64,000 bases of DNA from Pseudocercospora fijiensis CIRAD86. Taxonomy: Eukaryota; Ascomycota; Dothideomycetes; Mycosphaerellales; Mycosphaerellaceae. Shown one piece after another: positions 1-12,292 of this stretch (positions are counted from its first letter, which is position 1; every line of letters begins with the position of its first letter). Made by a program: the position numbers and the translations under genes. The DNA is taken from positions 5,733,424-5,797,423 of the forward strand of contig NW_006921533.1 in NCBI RefSeq assembly GCF_000340215.1, given 5' to 3'. The notes beneath the pieces were generated by a model. The model did not search any database, was not told where the DNA came from, and was given only the letters and a program-made list of their open reading frames with translations.

Positions 1-2
1 AT

Positions 3-3000
3 ATCGACGTAGCCGACTACGGACTAGCGGGATTAAGTTCTAACGCTTTTACGGCTACGCGGGATATGCTAAATACATAGCGGGAATACTAGTACGCGTT
101 AGGCGTAACAATCTACGGTAACGATAACTAGGTAGACTAAATCGCTATAGCGGTCGAGCGGTACCTAGAGCTTTTTACGGATCGCTAAACAGTAGTCGAT
201 ATTCCCGAGTACGATTATATACCTATTCTAACCGTGCTAAATTACCTAGATCTATTGCCGCCCCCTCGTATAATTAACCTAGGTAAGAGGGATCGTAAAG
301 TAGTAGACAAGATATATAACGACCTATACCGCTAGGGGAAGATATAGTATACTACCGAGCCTACGCCCTTCGGCTTTCTAGTGTTTGTCGTATAGAAGCG
401 CGTTACTAACGGTAAAGGTAGTATAATTAATAAGCCGCGGGCGGTAGTCGATATACGCGCCTTAAATAAGGTAACGATCCCCGATAGCTATTAGATACCG
501 CTCTAGGCGGATCTCTTTGTACAGTTAGTAGGGTGCTAGTATATTAGTACTATAGACTATCTAACCTTCTTCTACTAATAGGGCGTAAAGCCGGAGGATC
601 GTTATAAATTAACGATTAATACTTATCGTAGCTAGGAATAGTATAAGGTCGCTATTATAGGATATTCGAATAGTATCTAATTTGTATAGCGGAAGCTAGA
701 TTAGATCCTTCGCGACTGTCGCAGCTTTACGCGAGCTTATATCGACGATATCGTAGTGTTTTCGAAGACGTTACCTAAGTATCTCGATTATCTAGAAGCG
801 GTCTTCTAGAGATTAGACGCCGTAAGGATTAGCATTAGTCCGAAGAAGACTTTCTTAGGCTTCTCCTCTGCGACCCTTTTAGGTTAGTACGTTAGCGGCC
901 TCGGTCTAGCTACGAGTAAAGAGAAAATCGTAGCGATTACCTTACTTTAGTTCCCGGAGAACGTATAGAAGCTAGAGCATTATCTCGGTCTAACTAATTA
1001 GTTGCGGCAACACATCCTATACTATATATAGATAGCGGCGCCTCTATAGACGGAGAAAATACGCTTATTAAAAGAGGCGCTAGTTACCGGCAATAGTCGT
1101 CGCCGGTATGTCGCCGTTACGACGCTAGGTAAGAACGATTAGCACCGCGACGAGCTAGTAAAAGCGTTTCGCTTGTTATAATTAATGTTCTACGAGCCCT
1201 CCTTCCTATACTATTTCGACCCTAACTATCGCTTATACGCTAATATAGATTCCTCTAAAGAGTTTAGCTATAGCGCAGTGCTCTACTATATCGATAGAAA
1301 CCTAGACCCTATTCTGTCTAAGGGAAAGGCGTAGTTGTTTCCTTATTACAAGGTTTAGCCTATTTTGTTTTTAAGCCGAGGCCTAACTTAGGTAGAGATA
1401 CGATATTAGCTAATAGAGCTCGAATACTCGGGAATCGTATAGATAGTAAAGAAGGTAGGCTATTTAATGCATGCTTTATCGAGGCCGACGACTATCTTTA
1501 TAGACTACTATACCGCGGTCGGTCTTACTAACTCGGTGTCGATAACTACGACTACCGATATAGGCAAGTAGAACCTAAAATTAGTAAGAGCATCGATGTT
1601 CCTTTCCTAATATCGAGTCGATATAGTTTACCGTCTAGGGGAAATATACCTAGTTCTAGACGCCCTTAGTCGACTTCTAGGGGATATAGAGTCGCCTAAG
1701 CTAATACCGGACGAGGAGAACTTAGACCCGCTCTCTTACTATACCGACGCTACGCCCTCTTTAGCCGATCTAGAGGAAGTAGCCTACTTCTATACGATAT
1801 TAGTAGAGCTAGATCTGGATTTCCGACGTCGGTTAAGCCGAGCGTACGATAACGACGAATATTAGTCTAGGGTTTTACGACTAGTTCGATAAGCGTAGGC
1901 GCGGAATGCTTTAGAGTGTCTCTATTCGGAGGGAGCTAATATGCCTTCGGTAACGAAAACGCTAGTTCGGTATAAGGGTAGCAAAAATCCGGACCTATTC
2001 GTAGGTAATAAGTTTAATAGTCCGCTAGGTATTCGATTCTTCGAGAGGGACGGCCTCTTATATTTCTATAACTAATCTTTAGGGCGCGAGCGACTCTATA
2101 TCCCTTAAGCCTTAATAGGCGAGATCTTCGAGTAGGCTTACGATAACCGTTACTACTAAGGCTTTTAGCGCGTCTTCGACCGTATTTAAGCTTCCTTCTT
2201 TATATATCGACTCGCTCGCTACCTTCGCCTCTATTTAGATTATTATTACTAGTGTCTCCTTTTGCGTACCCCCCGATACGCTCCTTACGGCAAACTTTAC
2301 CCGATCTAGAATGCGGAGGGCCTATACTATACTATAACGATAGATCTCGTAACCGCCTTACCGGTTACGACCGATAGTTTTAATATACTATATATAATTA
2401 CTTATAAGACGTCTAAGCGGATAGTAGTCGTCCTAGGCAAAGAGGACTAGAAGGCCTACGACTAGGGCATCGCTCTAATCGATAGGCTTTACTTAATAGA
2501 TGTAAGTTTGCCGGTAGTGCTTATCGCTAACTATAATCCTCGCTAGCTAAGCGACTTCTTTAAGGGCGTTTTCTCGCGCCTACGTACGAAGCTAGCTACG
2601 TCTACGGCCTACTACCCTTAAACCGATAGTTAATCCGAGCGAACTAACTAAACGGTCGAGACGGCGATTCGTTACTAGTTAGTAGATTATCCTAGCGAGG
2701 ATTAGACGACGTTTATTCTATAGCTATAGGCTACGCTTAATAACTCCCGCAATGCGACTACTAGTTAGTCGCCGAACGAGGTTGCTACGGGCGTAAGGAC
2801 GAATCTCGACTCGCTTAATATACTATACGACTATCCGTATAATAGGGCGGCAGCGCGTAGTCGTATCTAGAAGGAAGTCTAGGATACAATTGCTTAGACG
2901 AACGTAAAAATAAAAGAATAGTATAATAGCAAGTATAAGCCCCTATTCCTTAAGCTAGGTAACCGTATTATACTTCGCCTATACTGTAGTTACGAAGTGC

Positions 3001-3640
3001 TAGGTTAGTCGTACAAGTTTAGCTACCGTTTTAAAGGGCCTTTTATAGTTCTTAAAAAGGTCGGACGACTAGCCTACTATCTCGAGTTACCGCTATTAAT
3101 GCGTATCTATCTAGTAATATCGGTTTCGTAATTAGAAAAAGCTCCTAAAGACCTAGATCCTTTTAAGAGAACTGTTAATTACGAGCCCCCGCCTATTATA
3201 GCTAAGGACGGTCTAGGTTCTAGCGACGAGGGCGACTTTTACGAAATCGAGCGCTTTCTCGGGCGACGGACCGTCGTCCGAAGAGGCTAGCCCGTTCTCT
3301 AATACCTAGTAAAGTAGAAAGGGTATAGGAGTGCCTACAATATATAGTATAATATCGACGACTTAACGGGCGCGGACGATCTACGTAAAATCTACGATAA
3401 CGTATACTCTCTAAAGGAGGTACCGCTATCCTATACCCTCCGTAGGGTAGTAAAGCGGACGAGAGCTCGCTAGCCTTTTTTAGAGGTCGCTAGCTCCGCT
3501 AACAAAGGCGAGGCCGGACAATCCCTTATAGTTCGTCGCAAATCGATATAACTCTACGGCGCGACTCCTCCTTTAGAGTCGTAATCCGCCTAGGCGTGCC
3601 TTTATATCGTTATCGTAACTACGTTACTTAGGCAACCGTT
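3..3640 (+). pseudogene. Ty3/gypsy pol (RT-RNase H-integrase-chromodomain), RIP-inactivated
   Basis: A single frame runs from the window start through the chromodomain, interrupted only by TAG/TAA at positions where Gln or Trp is expected. The reverse transcriptase has the fungal gypsy segments RAVVDIRALNKVTIPD (about 430-480) and the catalytic box YIDDIVVFSK (738-767), so both catalytic Asp codons survive. RNase H lies at about 1190-1700. The integrase core starts near 2280; its first Asp (TIDLVTALP, codon 2343) and the Glu region (SQSERTNQTVE, near 2630) remain, but the middle Asp of the usual SDRDPR-like motif now reads ANYNPR. The chromodomain near 3300-3430 shows YLVK-stop-KGY, where the stop replaces the usual Trp. 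The true C terminus is unclear because the original stop cannot be told from RIP stops. Gag and protease lie outside the window. Confidence 0.85.
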
Positions 3641-3649
3641 ATACGTAGA

Positions 3650-6600
3650 CGCGGGTTATCCCTTATTTAGTATCGATCTTTCCGGACGATAAGAGAGCTT
3701 TCTATTAATTACCGACGACGAATAGGAATAGCTCTTAAGCGCGACAACTGCGTCTATCGCGAGGAACGTAAACTAGTAGCTTTTTAGAAAAAATTTCTAT
3801 AGTACCGATTGCGATACAAGTGCCTAAACGTTATATTATTTAAGGCGGATTTATAGTACCTGTCTCGCTTATACCGTAAGGCCGATACGTTCGACCTCCT
3901 CTAAGGAGTAATAGCTAAGGAATATCGTAAAAGCGAGGATCGAGAACCCTAGGACACCGCGATAGGGAATAGTAAAGTTAACGCTCCTCGCGGGGAACCG
4001 CTACTATTAGACAGTCTAGGATCGGCCGGACAGTCCTTATTTATTACCGGCTTAACGCCTACGCCTAAGCTAGAGAGTAGGGCAAGTAATAAGAATATAG
4101 TATTAGATACTACGGTCGAGAGGTATACGGCCGCGCCTAAGCTAGATAATATAATAGATAAGAAGGTTGTAGTATTAGATACTATAGTCGAAAGTCGCAT
4201 AGCCGCGCTAGAGGCAGATAATATAACGGATAAAGAGGATATAGTATTAGACGAAACAGTCGAGAATCGTATAGCCGCGCCGGAGCCTAAGGATATAACG
4301 AACGAGAAGGATATAACGCTTAATACTACAGTCGAGGAACGTACGGCTACGCCTAAGCTAGAGAATTTAGAGGGCCCGGAAAAGGATTCGGTAGGTAGAG
4401 AAGACGTAATAGCGGATTAGATTAGCGAGCATCGTAGAGAGATAGATAATACTACGCTTAACCCGCAATAAACGCGTCTAGAGGAATACGGTACTAACCT
4501 AGCGTAGACGCTAGAGGGCTTTACGATCCTCGCTATAGCGGAAGGCAATCTTCGATAGACCTTTCGTAAGGCGCTATCGCTTATTTCTACTAACGGCAGT
4601 TTAAGTACCGGCGAGGTTTAGGCGGTGTTAAGCTACGCTACTAAGAATAGACATATACGGCCTTTCCTAATGTTTACCGAGGACGGATTAGATATAGAAC
4701 TATACTATATATTAACGGACTCCGGTCGACAACTATTATAGCGATACGCCCCGTTGTTCTTAGACCGTAGTCGCATTAACGATACGCTAATAGCGAGCTT
4801 AGCACCGTTACCCCCGGCTAATAATATAGACGAATCCGATTTAGAATTACTCGAGGTAATAGCTCGCCTATAATCGTAGGGGACGCTAGGTAGCGAGTTT
4901 AGTACTATATAGCGTTAGACTATTGCTAGCCTATCGATAGTGCTTCCGAATCTAGACTATCTGCTCTCTAATATTAGACGGTTCTCTTTTCTAAAATATT
5001 GCGTACTAGCGGTTATCGCGGCGGTTAATCTAGATTACATTTTCGATAGGAAGTCGTTTATATAGGCGGTTACGGCGCTTACTACGAAGAAGAAATAGTT
5101 AATAGAGCTAGCGAAGGCGTTGCTAGGCGAGGGCCGACAGACGGGCCGAGCGCTCTATAAGGCTATAGCCGACTACTTTATCGATAAGGACGACCCTCCG
5201 CTATACTATTTAGGTAAATAGGAGTTTGTTTAGAAGGGCAAAGCGTTATAGGTCGAGATTCTAGAGGCCGAGAAGCTATAGGACATCGTACCGGGCTTCT
5301 TTGCCCTTTACCGAGACGCCGCTACCTACGCGTCTAGTAGCCCGGTTAACGGTGCGGAAAGCGGCCCGATTAATCCCGTTAGCGCGTAGCCTTTTAACGC
5401 GCCTTCGGCTTTAGAATCGGTACTACCGTTAACAATATCCGCAAATCGACCGGCTTTACTAGAATTACTATCTCCGCTAGCGCGTACACTTCCTAATTTA
5501 CCGCTACTATAGGCACTCGCCTTCCTAACGTAGGCGCCGAGTAATAGCTCGCTATAAGCGCCCGTACTAGCTCCTCCTAAGCTCCTAGCTACTCCGATCG
5601 AGTTAGTTTTTAAGGAACCTCTAGTCCTATCCCCTAAAGAACTTAAGTTCGAGCGGTAGCGGCTTCGAGGCTAGCGCGCGCGCTAGACTTTAATTAATAA
5701 GCGTCTCCTTCGCGCTAACGAGACGCCCGAGTAAGCTACAATCCGGTAGTACGTAGAGTACGAGGACTATAATAAGAAAGTCGATACGCTAATCGCCGCT
5801 AATCCTATAGAGCGTAATAAGAACAGAGACATACGCTTTATCTAGGCCGCGAAGCTCGTACGTAACGCGTACGCTAAGGACGCTAACGGTCGGCTGCCTA
5901 ATCTTTTTCGCCTACGCCTATATAAGCGAATAGTCGAATACTATTTAGTAAGGCTTTAGTATTATCTATATTATCTGTACCTTATAGCTAGCGATCGGCG
6001 CTTCTAGATTCTACGCGAATTGCATTAGTATATAGGCAAGCTAGTTACTAATTTTGAAAACCTACTCTTTACGTAACTATGCTCCTTCTAAATCGTAAAC
6101 GACGATCTCGCCTATAAATACTCTATCTTTAGAACCGACCTCTACTCGGACGGTTACGATACGTAGTAGGAGATTTACGCGATTCGCTTTAGCGAGTACG
6201 TAGCGCTTATAATAGCGGGCGAATTAAAGAAGCTTCCTAACCTAGCTAACCTTAATACGAATTTTCTACTAACTATTACTTTCTACTATACGAAGTTATA
6301 GTACCGACTCCTAGTAAATATTACCCGCTTACGCGAGAACTTCCTTAGCTTAAGTACCTATACCGGCGACCTACGATTCTAGCTAGTACTGTCTCTAATC
6401 CGTAATAGAGCTATCGGTCTTATAGTACGCGCTATCTTATACTTCCTATAGACAGTCGACCTTATATAAGAGTAGTTCTACCGCTTCGTCCTAAAAGAAT
6501 ATCGCGATAGTATTATAGTAGGCAGTTACCTAGTCCTATATAAGCGTAGCGAGAACAGTAAGAACGTATCCTACCGTAACTACGGTAAGGAATACCTAAA

Positions 6601-8620
6601 GACGGGCAAGCGACCTATTAGCGAATACGTCGGAGTAACGAAGTATTATAAGATCGACCTAACTACTTACGGCGAAGTCTAATTCTTATAGATAGTAGCT
6701 ACCGGACGACTCTCGATAGTGCGCCTACCTCTACTAGACTCCTAGCTTAAGGACTATATAGTTTAGCTACTACTAATCGGTATAGAACTTAGTACCTAGT
6801 CGGCTATATAGCTCTATAAGTAGTATAAGTCGTCCCTTAATTCTAGTAGTCTGCCCTACCTATACTATCGCAACCTAGGTCGCCTAGCTATTACCTAGGA
6901 CGTCGTCGCTTATACCTAGCGGTATATTACGGTCTATAACGCCTATACGCTTCGCGGTAAGGGCTATATATCCGCCCTCTGCACTAATAAGGCGCTTACG
7001 GACACGAAGGCTACTAATACGTCGCGTACGGAATAGTACGCTTAGCTTACAGGTAGCGGTCGCTACTAGAACGGTACCTATGCTGCTAATAAGGGCAAAG
7101 GTATACCTCTACTACTCCTTAACCGTTAATACCTAGTAGACTTTAGCCTAGTCTGCTAGCTAACTTAGATCGATCCGGTATACGCCTTATCTACCTTTAT
7201 CGCCTATATCTAGACGCTTAAGGACGGCGCTATCTCTAATAGATTAGAGCCCGCGCTAACGCTATAGTTCTATAATTTGCCGAAGACGGTCTCTACTAAT
7301 CTAGTCTTCGATCCTTTAGGCGTCTAGGAGCGTATTATATAGGGCAATACTATTTTTAAGTACGATAAGATAGTAACGAATAAGAATTACTAGTAGTATA
7401 ATATCGACTATACTTAGGATCCTATAGGCGCATTCCTAGTACCGTTACCCGACTACTCGCTAGACGAGACCGACCTTACTAACGCGTACCTCTTTAGCAA
7501 AATCTTCCCTCCTAAGCTCGCGACTCGGGCTAAGCCGCAACCTCCGGCCGTTGCTCCGCTAACTAAGGCGATCTAGCTAAACTCCTTACGCGTATTACTA
7601 TCGACTAAGTTAAACACTCGCTAGAAGCTAACCGCTAGCCCGTTCTTAGCGCCTCGCCTATCGTCGAAGATGCCGCTACTATCTAACCTATTCTCTATGC
7701 CTATAAAGGCTCTAGCTACGGCTTAGCTACTACTGCCTAACAATACGGTTACGTAGCTATAGTACAAGCTCCTAGCGCTTCCGATACGCTTGCTACCTTT
7801 GCCTACCCTATAGGAAAACACTATAGGCGCCTACGGACAATACTAATATAATACGACGGCAATTAGTATACGTACGCTTAACTTATAAGCTCTCTACTAT
7901 ATGCGCTAGTCCGAGTTAGTAGCAACCGAGGTGTACTAGCTATAATAGATGCTAGCTAAGGCACAGATCCGCGAAGCAACTAAGCGCTAGATAGCCTAGT
8001 AGTGTCGTCTTTCCGCTACGGTCTTAAAGGAGTCGCTTACGCTATCGCTAACCTATCTTTACTACGATTTCTTGCGCGTCGCGCCGCAATAGGCAATCCC
8101 TATACTATACCTAATCTATAAGGACGCTTTTAAGCTACTCGGCGGCGTATAAGGCAATACTACTAAGAATAAGATCGCGAAGCTTAATATATAGATAGCT
8201 AACTACTTTAAGCTATACGGTGCTATACGCGACGCCGATACGCTGCTATTGCTAGGTACCGACTTCCCTAATATCCCTATCGATTAGTTAGACCGCGCTG
8301 CTACTATAGCGGACGCAGTTAATACCTCGCTATCCGATAATAAGACTATAAAGACCGTCGCGCCTTAGCCGTAGCTAAAGGCGGTTTAGACTATACCGAC
8401 TAGCTTACGCGACGCCCTTCGTAACCGTCGCAATAAATAAGTATAAAACCGACGCAGTTATTACTAGAGAGATACGATTCTATACCTAGCATTACCGTTC
8501 TAGTATACTGTTTAGGCTTAGCCTTTATACGACGCTATTACGCTCTTTTGCCTTAAACCTTCCTATAGTGCGGCCTGCTAAGGACCTTTGTTTTAGGACA
8601 CTATAGACAGTGCCGACCTT
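3650..8620 (+). pseudogene. Very long unidentified frame between chromovirus pol and 3' polypurine tract
   Basis: Frame 2 (checked at codons starting 4103, 5042, 6656 and 8420) stays in register for about 4.8 kb, about 1,600 codons, and is broken only by TAG/TAA of the kind RIP makes from Gln/Trp codons. It is offset by -1 from the pol frame and overlaps or follows its end near 3650-3800. The decoded product is rich in Leu, Tyr, Ile and Lys, with charged blocks such as ERNKNRDIRF and YKRSENSKNVSYRNYGKEY and a Pro/Leu-rich stretch near 5450-5640. It contains a 24-residue tandem repeat near its start. I recognise no domain. It occupies the env position of a retroelement but shows no clear signal peptide or membrane anchor. 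Alternatives are an inserted element or a captured host gene. Codon-by-codon statistics were not computed, and RIP composition alone lowers TGA in every frame. Confidence 0.5.
4103..4390 (+). repeat. 72-bp (24-residue) degenerate tandem repeat, four copies
   Basis: Four copies begin at about 4101, 4173, 4245 and 4317, spaced exactly 72 bp. In the long frame each unit reads like LDTTVERYTAAPKLDNI followed by a DKED-like acidic stretch. Because the period is a multiple of three, the repeat is in register with the proposed coding frame, which supports that frame being coding before RIP. Copies differ mainly by transitions. Confidence 0.75.
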
Positions 8621-8627
8621 TTTTGTA

Positions 8628-8990
8628 GAAAGGGAGGCTATTACGATATAACACTATTGTATATACGATAGCAGGCAGCGGTTACTATCGACCGCTACGG
8701 TCGCTATTGCTACTAATAGTAGGACTATTATATAGATAGCTTGCCTCGCGGCACCTTAGAGAAGGCATTAACTTTTGCACTGCACAACCGTTACGATACC
8801 TTCGTACTATAACCGTGTGCCTAGTAGAGAACGCGGGGTTATAGGGTTAGGTCTTAGCACTCGGATTAAATATAGAAGGAGGAAGATAGGAGACATAGAG
8901 CCTATTAGAAGGTAACAGTTAGAGCAGATATATACTAGTTTTGTATAGTTTCTAAATTATTCTAAGCTCTTAGGCGTACCGCTATATAGG
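8628..8990 (+). repeat. Polypurine tract and presumed 3' LTR of the chromovirus
   Basis: A purine run (aaagggagg, ending 8637) is followed by TATTACGATATAAC, which would be TGTTACGATATAAC before a TG-to-TA RIP change. This matches the usual layout of PPT followed by a TG-starting LTR, and resembles element Y (taagggagggg then tgttacgag). The LTR right end is not resolved; relic transposase coding sequence is already visible on the other strand near 9020. No second LTR copy is in the window, so this is inferred from position. Confidence 0.5.
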
Positions 8991-9019
8991 TATAGGTACT
9001 CTTCGATACTCGGAGGTAC

Positions 9020-9890
9020 GGTTTTAAACTGATTAGTCGTCTAGTTTCGCCCTCGTAGACAAGTTATATAGTTTGTAAGCAATATAGCGACTATATAGTA
9101 TGCCGCAACAGGCTGTTTCTTAATGAACTGCTACTGTTCGAGTGCGCCGTATGTCTAGAGGTTAAAAGACCTTCTAAAGCCGTATTCTATTGCTAATCTT
9201 GCCCTAGACATATGCTTGTTCTAGTCCTTCTTGTTAGCACTTAACTAGCGCGACTTATCGTCGTTCTTATATAGCCTTATAACGCTATAACAACACTTAT
9301 ATGCTAGATCGCTATAGAGGTAAAGAAGCCGCCTACTAGGTTGTCTTATTATTCGTTTAATCCGGCGTTAGATACCGGATTAAGTAAAGATCTTCTAGTC
9401 GTTGTCCTTGCCTTAGTATAGACCGATTAGACTAGATAGTATGCCGTTAGGTGTTATTATTCCTTAGAATTTGTAACTATGCTTCTTCTTATAGCTAGTA
9501 TAGTAGACTCTTTAACTATATATCGGTCTATAGGTCCCTCTAAACGTACTATTAACAAATCCCTAGAAACCTCCTGCCTATCCTTGCTCTTTTAATAATC
9601 GTGCGAAGGACCGAAGGTTGTTATATTTACGCAGGCGTAGATGCTACTCGAGTAGGTATAAGAAGGTGTTCTTTAGGTGTTCGATTACATCCCCGAAGAT
9701 TACTAACAATATCGAAACCTGCAGTCTAAACGTGTCCGAGAGCGTCGACTAGGTATACGGAAATAACAAGCGGCGTAGAGTAATACATAGAGCTAATTTA
9801 GGTGTTAGTTAGTACCTATATCGGTATATAATAGTGTCGATCTAAAGAAGTGTTACAAGACGAGAAATCTCGGCTTTTATAAACCTAAGG
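9020..9890 (-). pseudogene. DDE_4 (PIF/Harbinger-like) transposase relic, RIP-inactivated
   Basis: Read on the minus strand with TAG/TAA as Gln/Trp, this gives a typical fungal DDE_4 transposase. An N-terminal part near 9800 reads LCITLRRLLFPYTQS. The first catalytic Asp region near 9560 reads GFVNSTFRGTYRPIYSQR (family form FVDGTxRxxCRP, so Asp now Asn). The block YKKKHSYKFQGIITPNG lies near 9470, the second Asp region near 9310 reads LYLYSDLAYKC, and the Glu region near 9180 reads AIEYGFRRSFNL. The C terminus (NYITCLRGRN) is near 9060. The order and spacing fit the family (about 290 codons). Terminal inverted repeats and target duplication were not found, so element limits are open. Confidence 0.75.
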
Positions 9891-9899
9891 CAGTAATTA

Positions 9900-11560
9900 G
9901 CTAAGTAGCGATAGTAAGGTCGTTAGAAGTTAAGCTTCTAACTTAATCTTCTATATTAACTTCTATAGCGATAGCGATAGCGATATACCTCGTCTTCCGG
10001 CGGTACTAGCGATTACTACGATTATTAATATACTAGTCCTTCTTTATATACTCGTTTAGCTCGCGATAGGCCTTCCGCCGGCGCTCTTTAATAGCTATAC
10101 CTATTACTATTAACAAAGGCACTAATTCGTCGTCCGAGTCGTCTATAGCGGCAGCGCGCTATAGTATTTACCTATAAGCATAGCAAGAGCTAGGCGCTAA
10201 GAGATATTAAACATATACGAGATAGACACCTAAGGCTTTATATACTAGGCTATATTCGTCTACTTAGCATTCTTAATCGGGTTGCGTTAAGGTATCTACT
10301 CTGCGCTTAAAAACGGCTATAGAATACCCCTAATAGTCTAGAAAAGTACCTAGTATAAAAGAAACGTCGGAGTCGATAAGGGCCTTTATATATCGATCTT
10401 AGTATTACTAATCGCAAGACATAATAATATAGGAGTGCGAGAAATAACGAAAGCAAGCTCGTAGAAGTCGTTAGAATAGTCGTAGGTTTTGTATACGCAA
10501 TCGAAGGGTATATAATAATCTCACTCTAACGTCTAATCTTCCTAAAAGACTAAATATCGGCATTTAAGACTATGTCGTTTAGGACTATAATCTTCTTACG
10601 TAGTAAATAATAAGGAATTTGCACTTCTTCTTACGACGCCGCCGTCTTTCTTAGAATTAAAGGTTTTTAAGCAGCAATAGCGCTTCTTCCGGTCTTATTT
10701 ACTCTAATTCTATTATTAGTAAGTAGGTAGCTTGTTGTTTTCCGGCGCCGACACTGCTTATAATACTACTTATACTGTCCTTCGTAGTCTTATCTCGCCT
10801 CGATTATAGAATCTTTTTGCGTCGCTATTAGTCCTAACATCCTGTTTACTTACTATCTCGTCTCTAATCTCTTCTTCTCTCCTCTTCTATTCCGTATACG
10901 ATATCCTTAGGAAAGATAGTAGTAAAAGGTATTAAATAGCTGTTCGGTATGCTTCTTATATAATACACTACTAGGGCGTTGTTAGTAATAGGGTAGTAGA
11001 TCGGTCTCTAGATATTAATAATCGCCTAACGATATCTCTATACTTATAGGACATGCTCTAGGAATGCCGATTCTAATAGACGCTAGGCTCCTTTATAAGA
11101 TTAGTCGACGTAGACAAATTTTCCGTATAAGGGCGTAATAAAGCGTCCGTAATAATCGTAGAGATGCCTTTCTGCTTCTACGGCCTAAGCCTAGGGTATA
11201 GTATCTAGCGGACGATCTAGTTACGCACTATTGTAACCTTTAACGCAGACGTGCTAACTATTATTAGCAAAGTATCGTTATAGTAGCAGGACTTAAGGTA
11301 CGTACTATCGCTTAAAGATTTAAGCGCACTCCTTATAGTACTTACTATAGACGCGCTTAATCTTTTCTTAATTATCGAATTCCTTCTTATAGCTTTCTTC
11401 TTTAATTAACTAGAAGCCTTATAGATTTCGCTTAGCCTTCTCTTTATACGCTCGGAGGTCTCGTATCTTAACTTATACTAATGCCTACCTCCGCTACTTG
11501 TCGCTAGCCGTACTAGGATAGAATACTATATCGCTACCTTAATTAGGCTCGAGGTAGTAG
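9900..11560 (-). pseudogene. Unidentified RIP-degraded reading frame(s) upstream of the DDE_4 transposase
   Basis: The minus strand from about 11,520 to 10,870 decodes to a coherent frame, for example IRDLRAYKEKAKRNLQGF, KRVYSKYYKECAQIFKRQYV and ERHLYDYYGRFITPLYGKF, broken only by TAG/TAA. Further coding-like pieces continue to about 9,900. I recognise no domain. It may be the second protein of the same DNA transposon, since Harbinger elements often carry an accessory gene upstream, or an older unrelated insertion. A short (tagcga)n run lies near 9963-9985. Confidence 0.35.
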
Positions 11561-12190
11561 TTTAGCGTAGCGGTTACCTTCTTCGAAATTGCGGAAAGGG
11601 GGCTAACTAATATAGTAACTAGTTACCTTCTACTACGCTATATAATTATCTATAATAACAACTTTATAACAATTGTTAATTAGGCTTTCTAGGGCTTAAG
11701 TATGCATCGGGTTGCGACTCTCGCTATATATATATTCGAGTATTATACGAATACGGGAAAGCCGGGCAGGTAAACTAAATACCTATACTGTTTTAACTAA
11801 CCTGCTATCTAGGAAATAGAGGAGCTTAGATAGCCTTAGACGTAGGAATAGTCTGTACTCTATAGAGATAACCCTGTCTAGAGATTTAACTATAGTGTAT
11901 ATAAAACTAGTAGACTAATATAGTCGCTACGGCTTTTTAAATAGCTATAGATGTCTATACCTCTTACTAAGGGACTAATATACTATTTCCTACCTTCTGC
12001 TAACAATCTCTTATACGATTAGTATATCGACGTTACTTCTAACCTATAGTTAGTCTATTTTAGTCTATACGATAGAAACTGTAGCAGTTCTTATAGCTAC
12101 GTAGACTAACAACTCTAACCCTGTCGTCGTTGCAATAGTAGAGTCTCTTACAAGCATTAAAGCGTTGCTTACCTAGGAACTAGATTCGAG
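11561..12190. other. RIP-altered intergenic DNA upstream of the small secreted-protein gene
   Basis: No gene is supportable. The CA/TG depletion fades through this stretch; by about 12,240 ordinary sequence with CA dinucleotides is back. The promoter region of the 12,293 gene therefore lies partly in RIP-altered DNA. Confidence 0.6.
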
Positions 12191-12198
12191 TATAAATA
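12191..12198 (+). promoter_or_regulatory. TATA box of the small secreted-protein gene
   Basis: TATAAATA lies 95 bp before the ATG at 12293. A pyrimidine-rich stretch (tcgctcgctttctatcg) follows, and an A-rich leader (caaaaaacaacaac) lies just before the start, as in many fungal genes. Confidence 0.6.
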
Positions 12199-12292
12199 GT
12201 GCGCACGATCGCTCGCTTTCTATCGTTTCTATAGTATACAAACCTAATCTTAATTACACAGTCGTCAAAAAACAACAACAATACACTATACT

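Larger units (their letters stand above)
1..8990 (+). mobile_element. Ty3/gypsy chromovirus-type LTR retrotransposon, left end outside window, RIP-degraded
   Basis: Plus-strand element entering the window within pol. In order it shows reverse transcriptase, RNase H, integrase, a C-terminal chromodomain, a very long extra reading frame, a polypurine tract at 8628-8637 and an LTR-like start at 8639. No 5' LTR is visible, so its left half lies outside the window and the LTR right border (placed near 8990) cannot be fixed. CA and TG dinucleotides are almost absent while CG is common, as expected for RIP acting on CpA. It cannot be active, because pol carries dozens of in-frame TAG/TAA codons. That the long frame belongs to the same element is an inference from its position between chromodomain and polypurine tract. 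Confidence 0.8.

Noticed and set aside
3949..4200. Minus-strand open frame in the 72-bp repeat region
   Set aside because: Antisense shadow of the plus-strand repeat-containing frame.
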